Assembly (NCBI GenBank): GCA_016791325.1
Contig: JAEUMU010000222.1
Span: 1 to 13,058 of the forward strand
DNA length: 13,058 nt
Reading direction: 5' to 3'
Origin: Hyphomonadaceae bacterium
GTDB taxonomy: Bacteria; Pseudomonadota; Alphaproteobacteria; Caulobacterales; Aquidulcibacteraceae
Positions 6,228 to 12,949 of the stretch are shown here, piece by piece. Position 1 is the stretch's first letter. Every line of letters begins with the position of its first letter. Both the position numbers and the translations under genes were made by a program. Below the pieces are notes generated by a model. The model saw only the letters and a program-made list of their open reading frames with translations. It had not been told where the DNA came from and made no database searches.

Positions 6228-8828
6228 ATGGCGCGTACAGGTTACCAAGATCGCCGTTGGGATCGTGACGACGATTACGACGACTACGACGATTACGACA
6301 GCCGCGACCGTGGCGGGCGAGGGCGTGGCGGCGGCGGCAGCGGCGGCGGCGGATTCCCATGGAAGCGCGTGTTCATCGGCTTGGGCGTCGCCGCGGGCGC
6401 GGGCGTGCTTGCCGTCATCGTATTCTTGATCGCCGCGCTACAGGGCCTGCCCTCGCTGGAGGAGCTGCAGAATTACGAACCGCCCGTCACTAGCCGCGTC
6501 CACGCCGGCGACGGCGCGCTGGTGGCGGAGTTCGCGCGCGAGCAGCGCGTGTTCGTGCCCATCGAGCAAATTCCAGATCACGTGAAGAACGCGTTTGTCG
6601 CGGTGGAGGACGCGCGCTTCTTCGAGCACGAAGGGCTCGATTACGCCGGCATCGCGCGGGCGATGGTGTCGAACGTCGGCAACGTATTGCGCGGGCGCCG
6701 GCTTGAGGGCGCTTCCACCATCACCCAGCAGGTGGCCGGCAACATGCTCACAGGGCGCGCCGCCGAATGCAGCGGCGGCGTCGGCGGCTTGTTCTGCGCG
6801 CTTTACACCAAGCTACGCGAGGCGCTGATGGCGCAGCGCATCGAGCGCGCGCTTGATAAGGATCGCATTCTCGAGCTCTACCTGAACCAGATTTACCTGG
6901 GTAACCGCGCCTACGGCGTGGCCGCAGCGGCGCTCAACTATTTCGACAAGCCGCTCTCGGAGCTGACCATCGCCGAAGCGGCGTATCTCGCCATCTTACC
7001 GAAGGGCCCGGCCAACTATCATCCCGTGCGCCACCATGCGCGCGCCGTGGAGCGTCGCGATTACGCCATCGGGCGCATGCTCGAGCGCGGCTACATCACC
7101 GAAGCGCAAGCCACTGAAGCGCGCGCCCAGCCGCTACAATCGGTCGATCGTCTAGCCGGCGATCAATTTGTCGCCGCCTCACATTTCGTCGAAGAGGTGC
7201 GCCGCCAGGTGCAGTCGCAATACGGCGAGAGCGCCGTATATGACGGCGGCCTTTCGATCCGCTCCACGCTCGATACGCGTCTGCAGCTTGCCGCCGCGCG
7301 TTCGCTGCGCGCGGGCCTCGAATCCTACGATCGCCGGCACGCGTGGCGCGGGCCGCTGGGGGCGGGCGATCCGTCCGGGGATATTCCCGTGCAATTGCGC
7401 CAAGCGGCTGCGCCGCCGCAGCTTTCGGGCTGGGTGCGTGCGATCGTCACCAACGTGCAGGGCAATACCGTCACCATTACCGATGAGCGCGGCGAAACCG
7501 GGCGCCTCGTCACCGAGGATGCGCAATGGGCCGCGCAAGGCGCGCGCGGCAACGCCGATCGCGCTTTGCGGCGCGGCTCGATCATTTATGCGCTGCCGGG
7601 GCAGAATAATCGCTACCAGCTGCGCCAGGTGCCGCAAATCCAGGGCGCGCTGATCGCCATGGACCCGCACACTGGGCGCGTGCTGGCGATGGTGGGCGGC
7701 TATTCGTTCAACGATGCGAACGGCCTCAACCGCGCCACGCAGGCGCAGCGCCAGCCGGGCTCCGCCTTCAAGCCGATCGTGTACGCGGCCGCGCTCGATT
7801 ACGGGCTGACGCCCTCGACGCTGATCGAGGATGGCCCGCTCGCCATCGCCGCCGGAGATGGCACCAATTGGTCGCCGGAGAATTATTCGCGCGAATTCTA
7901 CGGGCCGACGACGCTGCGGCGCGGCCTGGAAATGTCGCGTAACGCCATGACGGCGCGCATCGCCTATGAAATGGGCGCCGATCGCGTGCTTGAATATGGG
8001 CGCCGGCTCGGCGTTTACGGCGAGCGCACGCCGGCTGTGTTCGCGCTGGCGCTTGGCGCCGGCGAGACGACGCTGGCCCGCCTCACCACCGCTTACGCCA
8101 TGTTCGTGAATGGCGGGCGCTGGGTGCAGCCGGTCATCATCGACCGCATCCAGGATCGCACCGGGCGCACTGTGTTCCGGCGCGATCAACGCCCCTGCGA
8201 AGGGTGCCAGGGCGCGTGGACGCGCCAAGGCCCGCCCGCACTGGCCGACACGCGTGAGCAGGTGCTCGACGCCGTCACCGCCTATCAGATCGTGTCGATG
8301 TCGGAGGGCGTCGTGCAGCGCGGCACCGCCACCACCATCGCTTCGCTAGGCATGCCCCTTGGCGGCAAGACCGGCACCACCAACGATTATCGCGACGCTT
8401 GGTTCATCGGCTTCTCGCCCGATCTCGTCGTTGGCGTGTGGGCCGGCTTCGATCAGCCGCGCGATATGGGCGAAGGCGAGACGGGCGGGCGCATTTCGGC
8501 GCCGATCTTCCGCGACTTCATGCGCGAAGCGCTGCGCGATACGCCGGCCACGCCGTTCCGTATTCCCGCCGGCGTGCGCCTTGTGCGCGTCGATTACCAG
8601 ACTGGCGGCCTGCCAGGGCCGGGCACGACGCAGACGATTCTGGAGGCCTTCCGTCCCGGCACGGAGCCCACGCGCGAGGTGAGTTCTTCGCCGTTCGTGT
8701 TCGGCGGCACCGACCCGATCGATCCGCGCGTGCTCTCTGGCCTCGAACAGGCGCTGACCCCGCAAGCGACGCAGCCGCTGCGTCCTCAGGAGCCGCGCAA
8801 CGAGGAAGATCTGGGCGGGCTCTATTAG
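6228..8828 (+). CDS. mrcA: Bifunctional penicillin-binding protein 1A (class A PBP)
   Basis: An inner-membrane enzyme that polymerises glycan strands from lipid II and cross-links them. The product has 866 residues. The cytoplasmic N-terminus holds a D-D-Y repeat (14-24) and a glycine-rich linker (29-42), followed by one membrane helix (about 48-71). The glycosyltransferase domain (about 90-265) shows EDARFFEHEG (catalytic E127), EGASTITQQ (160-168) and LELYLNQIYLG. An OB-like segment (about 385-465) follows. The transpeptidase domain has SAFK (S512 nucleophile, K515), SRN (570-572) and KTGT (714-717). Length and order fit PBP1A. Two local oddities are a cysteine-bracketed insert in the glycosyltransferase part (C181 to C190) and CEGC (657-660) in the transpeptidase part. 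The C-terminal tail (from about 800) is proline-rich and probably disordered. Its position after an amidase couples synthesis with remodelling of the wall. Confidence 0.97.
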   Translation: MARTGYQDRRWDRDDDYDDYDDYDSRDRGGRGRGGGGSGGGGFPWKRVFIGLGVAAGAGVLAVIVFLIAALQGLPSLEELQNYEPPVTSRVHAGDGALVAEFAREQRVFVPIEQIPDHVKNAFVAVEDARFFEHEGLDYAGIARAMVSNVGNVLRGRRLEGASTITQQVAGNMLTGRAAECSGGVGGLFCALYTKLREALMAQRIERALDKDRILELYLNQIYLGNRAYGVAAAALNYFDKPLSELTIAEAAYLAILPKGPANYHPVRHHARAVERRDYAIGRMLERGYITEAQATEARAQPLQSVDRLAGDQFVAASHFVEEVRRQVQSQYGESAVYDGGLSIRSTLDTRLQLAAARSLRAGLESYDRRHAWRGPLGAGDPSGDIPVQLRQAAAPPQLSGWVRAIVTNVQGNTVTITDERGETGRLVTEDAQWAAQGARGNADRALRRGSIIYALPGQNNRYQLRQVPQIQGALIAMDPHTGRVLAMVGGYSFNDANGLNRATQAQRQPGSAFKPIVYAAALDYGLTPSTLIEDGPLAIAAGDGTNWSPENYSREFYGPTTLRRGLEMSRNAMTARIAYEMGADRVLEYGRRLGVYGERTPAVFALALGAGETTLARLTTAYAMFVNGGRWVQPVIIDRIQDRTGRTVFRRDQRPCEGCQGAWTRQGPPALADTREQVLDAVTAYQIVSMSEGVVQRGTATTIASLGMPLGGKTGTTNDYRDAWFIGFSPDLVVGVWAGFDQPRDMGEGETGGRISAPIFRDFMREALRDTPATPFRIPAGVRLVRVDYQTGGLPGPGTTQTILEAFRPGTEPTREVSSSPFVFGGTDPIDPRVLSGLEQALTPQATQPLRPQEPRNEEDLGGLY
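6270..6296 (+). repeat. Three tandem 9-bp repeats inside the PBP1A gene
   Basis: GACGATTAC, GACGACTAC and GACGATTAC stand in tandem and encode D-D-Y three times in the cytoplasmic tail of PBP1A. Only one third-position base differs, so the array could expand or contract in frame by slippage. Confidence 0.8.
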
Positions 8829-8935
8829 GGCGTGGGATTTGGCTGGCGGTGTTTGGCGCAAGCGCTTGCGTTTGCAGGCGCCATGCTTAAATCCAGCATC
8901 ATAATTTCGCAGTCCCTAATCTTGAGCACCAAATA
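8829..8935 (+). other. Spacer before prfB with a 14-bp palindrome
   Basis: The 107-base gap holds CGCAAGCGCTTGCG (8857-8870), a perfect palindrome followed by TTTG. It could be a weak terminator for the PBP1A gene or an operator. A CATAAT element (8900-8905) resembles a -10 box but lacks a well-spaced -35. A promoter for prfB here is likely but not proven. Confidence 0.35.
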
Positions 8936-10067
8936 ATGCGCGCAGAACTCGCCACCCTGGCCGAAGAGATCGAATCCGCCGCCGCCCTGTTGCGGAGGCG
9001 TCTTTGACTGGGATCGCGCCCAAGTCCGTCTCGATGAACTGAACGCGCTCACCGAGCGCCCCGATTTTTGGAACGACGCCGAGAAGGCGCAGAAGCTCAT
9101 GCGCGAGCGCAACAAGCTCGATGCCGGCATGGGCGCCGTGCTCTCGCTTGAGCGCGATCTGCGCGACACGCTGGAACTCGCTGAAATGGCCGAAGCCGAA
9201 GGCGATGAGAGCCTCGTCGCCGAAGCGCAACAGACGCTCAAGCAGGTGCGCGAGCGCGCAGCCAAGGCAGAGCTGGAAGCGCTCCTCTCGGGCGAAGCCG
9301 ATGGCAACGACGCGTTCATCGAAATCAATTCCGGCGCCGGCGGCACGGAGAGCCAAGATTGGGCCTCCATGCTGCTGCGCATGTACATGCGGTGGGCGCA
9401 GGCGCACGGTTACAAGGTCGAGCTGCTGGAAGAGCAGGGCGGCGATACGGCGGGCATCAAGTCCGCCACCGTGCGCGTCGAAGGCGATAACGCCTATGGC
9501 TGGCTCAAAACCGAAGCGGGCGTGCATCGGCTGGTGCGCATTTCGCCTTTCGATTCCAACGCGCGCCGCCACACCTCGTTCGCCAGCGTGTGGGTCTATC
9601 CCGAAATCGACGACACGATCGAAATCGAAATTCTGGATAAGGACGTGCGCACCGATACCTACCGCGCCTCTGGCGCCGGCGGCCAGCACGTCAACAAGAC
9701 TGATAGCGCTGTCCGGCTCACGCACATGCCAACCGGCATTGTCGTGGCCTGCCAGGCCGAGCGCAGCCAGCACAAGAATAGGGCAACCGCCTGGAATATG
9801 CTGCGCGCGCGGCTCTACGAGGCGGAGTTGCAGAAGCGCGAGGCAGAAGCCCAGAAGCTGCAGGATTCCAAGACCGAAATCGGCTGGGGCCGGCAGATCC
9901 GCTCCTACGTGCTGCAGCCGTATCAGATGGTGAAGGACTTGCGCACCGGCGTGGAAACGTCGGACACATCAGGGGTGCTGGACGGGGACTTGGATCAGTT
10001 CATGGCCGCTTCGCTGGCCGCGCGGGTGTCGGGCGCGGGCGAGGCGGCGGTGGAGGATATCGACTAG
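8936..10067 (+). CDS. prfB: Peptide chain release factor 2, programmed +1 frameshift
   Basis: RF2 reads UGA and UAA stop codons and triggers peptide release on the ribosome. The ATG at 8936 opens 23 codons ([20 protein letters not shown] then RRL) that end at an in-frame TGA (9005-9007). Skipping the T at 9005 continues with [19 protein letters not shown], the normal RF2 N-terminus. The full product is 376 residues, close to the 365 of E. coli. SPF, the stop-codon recognition tripeptide, is at 203-205, and GGQ, the hydrolysis motif, at 248-250. The residue four before GGQ is alanine, as in most RF2 proteins, not the unusual threonine of E. coli K-12. A conventional call would start at an internal codon (9099) and lose 54 residues. 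It lies 107 bases after the PBP1A gene and 22 before the next gene. Confidence 0.97.
8994..9008 (+). promoter_or_regulatory. prfB: prfB +1 frameshift signal
   Basis: An internal Shine-Dalgarno GGAGG (8994-8998) stands three bases before CTT TGA C (9002-9008), the same spacing and slippery sequence as the E. coli AGGGGG-TAT-CTT-TGA-C. When RF2 is scarce the ribosome stalls at TGA and slips by one base, so RF2 controls its own synthesis. The downstream frame continues with conserved RF2 sequence, so this is not a sequencing error. Confidence 0.96.
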
Positions 10068-10089
10068 GCGCTTGGGTGGCGGTGGGGCG

Positions 10090-11097
10090 ATGAACGACAG
10101 CGAGGTCGTGGAGACACCGGCGACGCCGCCGGAAGGATGGCTGGCCGAACACCAGCGCGCGACGCTGGCCGGCGGCGATCCCATGAGCACGTTTCAGGGC
10201 GTGCTGGTCGATGAGATCATCCTGCCTCAGAGCGCGGCCGATCAGGCCGATCCAAACGCGCTCGTCACAGCAGCCACCAATTATGCGCACGCGATGCGGG
10301 TGGCGGGCCTCTTTCTGCCGGGTGAGTTCGCGCAAGAGGCGATGTGGAGCTACTACGCGCAGGATTTCGTGCAACAGGCGCGCCAAGGCGGGCTTGAGCA
10401 ATACTTCGATAATCGCATCGCCGACCCAATCGCCGTGAAGTGCGCGCGCGCGGGCCTCAAGAGCATGCTGGCCGATCCGTATGTCGAAGTGTTCGATCTG
10501 GCGGCGAGATTGAAGCAGCCTGATGCGAAGCGCGCACGCAAGGCCGCGGTGCAGGCGGGGCTGCGCGATGTGCGGCGCGGCCTGCGTGAACTCGATCGGC
10601 GCTTCGCGGCGCTGGAACAGAGCGAGCCGCTCGCGCCGCGTCACAAGACTTGGCTGAAGAGTCTGCGCAAGACCAGGATCATTCCCGATGCGGAGGCGCC
10701 GGCCTATTTGCAGCGCGTGGTGGCGGCCAATCCGTTGCGGGCGCAGCGGCGCGAACAGGCCGAGCGGCTGCGCATCGAGCGCGAGACTACCGATCCCGCA
10801 CATCGCGCGGTGAAGGCGCTCTGTGAGATGGCGCAACTGAAGCTGGGCGGATTGACTACGAGCGGCGCCGCGCCGATGCGCGTTCTCTGGCCGGAGGGGC
10901 CCGATGTGCGCGCGTTCGGCTGGCGCGTCGATACCGATCGTGGCGCGCGCATGGCGCTGTTTTATGTTCAGGGCGGCTGGAGCAAGCAGCGCTGCGCTGT
11001 GCTGATCGAGCAGGGCCAGGCGCTGCCTTTGGGCTCTTTGGCGCTCAGCAAGGCGGAATACGAGGCGATCGTGCCAGCGTTGGCGCGCGGCAAGTAG
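10090..11097 (+). CDS. Hypothetical protein with DUF4375/DMP19-like segment
   Basis: I do not recognise a function. The product has 335 residues with no signal peptide or membrane helix, so it should be cytoplasmic. Residues about 60-130 (in particular AMWSYYAQDFVQQARQGGLEQYFDN) resemble the DUF4375/DMP19 pattern, in which a tryptophan and a GG-x-x-Q-Y/F-F-x-N motif recur. The middle (about 135-240) is rich in arginine and lysine helices. The C-terminus (about 255-330, MRVLWPEGPDVRAFGWRVD onward) looks like a separate alpha/beta unit with several tryptophans. DMP19 is a DNA-mimic protein in Neisseria, but this protein is basic in its middle, so that role should not be carried over. The ATG at 10090 follows GGTGGGG; an upstream TTG (10072) is less likely. 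It lies 22 bases after prfB and may share its transcript. Confidence 0.75.
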   Translation: MNDSEVVETPATPPEGWLAEHQRATLAGGDPMSTFQGVLVDEIILPQSAADQADPNALVTAATNYAHAMRVAGLFLPGEFAQEAMWSYYAQDFVQQARQGGLEQYFDNRIADPIAVKCARAGLKSMLADPYVEVFDLAARLKQPDAKRARKAAVQAGLRDVRRGLRELDRRFAALEQSEPLAPRHKTWLKSLRKTRIIPDAEAPAYLQRVVAANPLRAQRREQAERLRIERETTDPAHRAVKALCEMAQLKLGGLTTSGAAPMRVLWPEGPDVRAFGWRVDTDRGARMALFYVQGGWSKQRCAVLIEQGQALPLGSLALSKAEYEAIVPALARGK

Positions 11098-11124
11098 GCA
11101 AGGAGGCCGCTGGCAGCATCGCGC

Positions 11125-11156
11125 TTGACAGCGTCTTGATTGATCGTTCAAACAAG
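11125..11156 (+). promoter_or_regulatory. TetR promoter with 22-bp palindromic operator
   Basis: A perfect -35 box TTGACA (11125-11130) is followed by a near-palindrome at 11135-11156. Its outer arms are CTTG and CAAG, its inner arms TTGA and TCAA around TCGT; 18 of 22 positions are symmetric. This size and form are typical of TetR-family operators. It covers the place where the -10 box must lie (about 11147-11153), so binding would block RNA polymerase and make the downstream repressor autoregulated. A start site 7 or so bases after that -10 would fall at or near the ATG (11162), and no Shine-Dalgarno precedes it, so the mRNA may be leaderless. Confidence 0.6.
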
Positions 11157-11161
11157 CGCCG

Positions 11162-11764
11162 ATGAACATGGCCAGCCCCCGCGACAAGATCATCCAGGCG
11201 GCGATGGAGCTGTTTTGGCTGAAGGGCTACAATTCGACCTCCGTTGCCGATCTGTTGAGCCGCACGCAGCTCAATTCCGGCAGCCTCTATCACGTCTTTC
11301 CCTCCAAGCAGGATGTGCTGATCGGGGTTCTGGAGGCGTATCGCGAAGGCATCGAGCAGATGTTGCTGGAGCCGGCCTGGGGGCAGGTTGCCGATCCGAT
11401 CGAGAAGATTTTCGCGCTGCTGAACGGCTATCGCACCATGATCGTGGAGAGCGATTGCACCTATGGCTGCCCGATCGGTTCGCTGGCGCTGGAGCTGCAT
11501 GAGCCGGACCCGCGCGTGCGTGAGCTGCTGGCCGCGAATTTCGCCAACTGGACCGCAGCGATCGAGCGCTGCCTCGACGCCGCGGGCAAGCGCATTCCGC
11601 CGGACGTGGATAAGGGCGCGCTTGCACAGTTCGTGCTGACGGCGATGGAGGGCGGCGTGATGCAAGCGCGCACCCATCGCGACGTCGCGTATTTCGACCG
11701 TGCGGTGACGCAGCTGCGCGCCCATTTCGAGCTGTTGGAACAAGCAGCCAAAGCGACCGCGTGA
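11162..11764 (+). CDS. TetR/AcrR family transcriptional regulator
   Basis: A 200-residue DNA-binding repressor of usual TetR length. The helix-turn-helix is at about 26-48 (STSVADLLSRTQLNSGSLYH, then VFPSKQDVL). The ligand domain contains DCTYGCPIGSLALEL (98-112), a motif shared by a TetR subgroup that often has GC-x-x-G-x-L-A-x-E. Cysteines C99 and C103 could respond to oxidants or electrophiles; this is a hypothesis. Two ATGs (11162, 11168) are possible starts; an in-frame stop at 11141 rules out anything longer. There is no ribosome binding site, and an operator-like palindrome ends 5 bases upstream. The gene is 25 bases ahead of a DUF1761 protein and the reductase follows, so the repressor probably controls its own cassette. 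Confidence 0.93.
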   Translation: MNMASPRDKIIQAAMELFWLKGYNSTSVADLLSRTQLNSGSLYHVFPSKQDVLIGVLEAYREGIEQMLLEPAWGQVADPIEKIFALLNGYRTMIVESDCTYGCPIGSLALELHEPDPRVRELLAANFANWTAAIERCLDAAGKRIPPDVDKGALAQFVLTAMEGGVMQARTHRDVAYFDRAVTQLRAHFELLEQAAKATA

Positions 11765-11775
11765 AGCGGCCTATC

Positions 11776-11783
11776 GGGAGGAG
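11776..11783 (+). promoter_or_regulatory. Strong ribosome binding site for the DUF1761 gene
   Basis: GGGAGGAG lies 6 bases before the ATG at 11790. It is much stronger than the sites of the neighbouring genes, suggesting that the membrane protein is translated efficiently even though the TetR gene before it has none. Confidence 0.75.
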
Positions 11784-11789
11784 CAGACA

Positions 11790-12179
11790 ATGGAGATCAA
11801 TTGGGTCGCGGTGTTCGCCGCGGCGATGAGTTCGTTTGTGCTTGGCGGGCTCTGGTATGGCGCGTTGTTCGGCAATGCGTGGCTGAAGGCGGCTGGCCTC
11901 ACGCGCGAACAGGCGATGGGCGCCAACAAGGCGCTCGTGTTCGGCGGCTCGTTCGTGCTTTCGCTGATCGCGGCGGCGACGTTTGTAATTTTCCTCGGCC
12001 CTGATCTGGATGCAGCGACGGGCGCGCTTTACGGGCTGACGGCGGGTTTGTGCTGGGTCGCGACCTCGTACGGCATTTCCTACCTGTTCGAGATGCGCCC
12101 GCTGCAGCTTTGGCTGATCAACGGCGGCTATCATACGCTGCAGTTCACGCTGATTGGCGCAATTCTGGGCGCATTCTAG
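11790..12179 (+). CDS. DUF1761 family integral membrane protein
   Basis: A 129-residue protein with four predicted membrane helices (about 5-27, 47-69, 76-97, 106-128), filling almost its whole length. The start MEINWVAVFAAAMSSFVLGGLWYGALFGNAW has the FxLGxLWY pattern with a following G-x-x-W that I associate with DUF1761. A second conserved-looking part is WLINGGYHTLQFTLIGAILGAF at the C-terminus. The function of the family is unknown to me. It sits between a TetR repressor and an FMN reductase (gaps 25 and 57 bases) and is likely co-transcribed with both. Transport or membrane-sensing roles would fit the context but nothing in the sequence proves them. Confidence 0.85.
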   Translation: MEINWVAVFAAAMSSFVLGGLWYGALFGNAWLKAAGLTREQAMGANKALVFGGSFVLSLIAAATFVIFLGPDLDAATGALYGLTAGLCWVATSYGISYLFEMRPLQLWLINGGYHTLQFTLIGAILGAF

Positions 12180-12236
12180 CGCGCTCTGAGTGAACCACTG
12201 GGCGGCGGGCGCGTTGGCAAGGGCGAGGAGATCCCC

Positions 12237-12806
12237 ATGCCACAACACACCGTCGCCGTTCTTGTTGGCTCGCTGCGCGCGGCCAGTTGGAGCCGCAAAA
12301 CCGCGGAAGCCTTGGCGACGCTTGCGCAGGATTTGCGTTTTGTGTTCGTCGAGATCGGCGATCTGGCGTTTTATGATGAAGATCTCGAGAAGGACGACGT
12401 CCCTGAGCCGTGGTCGCGATTTCGCAATCAGATCAGAAGCGCCGACGCGGTGTTGCTCGTGACGCCGGAATACAATCGCTCCGTGCCTGGCGTGTTGAAG
12501 AATGCAATCGATGTTGGCTCACGGCCTTACGGGAAGAGCGTGTTAGCGGGCAAGCCGGCGGCGATCATGAGTGTTTCGCCCGGCGCACTCGGCGGCTTCG
12601 GGGCCAATCATCATCTGCGTCAGATGGCGACGTTTCTCGACATGCCGATGCTGCAGCAGCCGGAAATGTATATTGGCGGCGCCGCTAAACTGTTGAACGG
12701 CGAGGGTGACTTCGCCGATGTGAAGACGCGGGCGCTGTTTCAGCGTTTCGCCGATGCGTTCGCGGCTTGGATCGAGCGCCATCAAGGCGCCTCCGTTCGC
12801 TCCTAG
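12237..12806 (+). CDS. NADPH-dependent FMN reductase family protein (flavodoxin-like)
   Basis: A 189-residue cytoplasmic flavoprotein. The N-terminal strand and phosphate loop (VAVLVGSLRAASWSRK, 6-21) and the TPEYNRSVPGVLKNAID segment (76-92) are the family hallmarks for FMN binding. SVSPGALGGFGANHHLR (112-128) matches the region that binds the flavin or NADPH. Members such as ChrR, YieF and SsuE-like enzymes reduce quinones, azo dyes, chromate or free flavin, usually by two electrons; the substrate here is unknown. GAGGAG lies 6 bases before the ATG. It is the third gene of the TetR cassette, a context that suggests induction by a toxic or redox-active compound. Confidence 0.93.
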   Translation: MPQHTVAVLVGSLRAASWSRKTAEALATLAQDLRFVFVEIGDLAFYDEDLEKDDVPEPWSRFRNQIRSADAVLLVTPEYNRSVPGVLKNAIDVGSRPYGKSVLAGKPAAIMSVSPGALGGFGANHHLRQMATFLDMPMLQQPEMYIGGAAKLLNGEGDFADVKTRALFQRFADAFAAWIERHQGASVRS

Positions 12807-12831
12807 CCGCCCCACCCGTTGCGATAAAACA

Positions 12832-12847
12832 CGGGCGTACGCGCCCG
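12832..12847 (-). terminator. Hairpin with T-rich tail on the minus strand, possible terminator
   Basis: CGGGCG-TACG-CGCCCG forms a perfect 6-bp stem with a four-base loop. Read on the minus strand it is followed by TGTTTTATC, a short T-rich tail, so it may stop a leftward transcript entering from beyond the window. On the plus strand it has no T-run but still lies 26 bases after the reductase stop codon and may protect that mRNA end. Confidence 0.4.
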
Positions 12848-12880
12848 CGCCGCCGGCGGCGGCCGGCGTTGGGCGGGAGA

Positions 12881-12949
12881 GCGGGACGCGCGCGCAAACT
12901 CGCGCGTGGGAAAAACAAATCGGGGTGTGCGCTTGCGCGCGCGTCCCGC
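12881..12949. repeat. 17-bp perfect inverted repeat with 35-base loop
   Basis: GCGGGACGCGCGCGCAA (12881-12897) and its exact reverse complement (12933-12949) enclose 35 bases that include GGGAAAAACAAATC. The alternating CG makes the arms prone to other pairings. Such a long perfect stem in 250 non-coding bases is unlikely by chance. Confidence 0.75.

Noticed and set aside
5139..6248. Minus-strand open frame (369 codons) opposite the amidase gene
   Set aside because: The amidase has every catalytic residue, and the opposing frame has none of any family I know.
7179..8228. Minus-strand open frame (349 codons) opposite the PBP1A gene
   Set aside because: Antisense to the transpeptidase domain; composition is Arg/His/Ala-rich shadow sequence without recognisable motifs.
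9099..10067. prfB starting at the internal ATG 9099
   Set aside because: The upstream frame restores the conserved RF2 N-terminus once the known +1 frameshift is applied.
11101..11124. AGGAGG at 11101-11106 as a ribosome binding site for a small gene
   Set aside because: No ATG or GTG follows at usable distance; a CTG frame gives only nine codons. It lies upstream of the TetR promoter.
10000..11193. Minus-strand open frame (397 codons) opposite the hypothetical gene
   Set aside because: The plus-strand frame has a good start, a ribosome binding site and a domain-like pattern. The minus frame also runs over the end of prfB and the TetR promoter.
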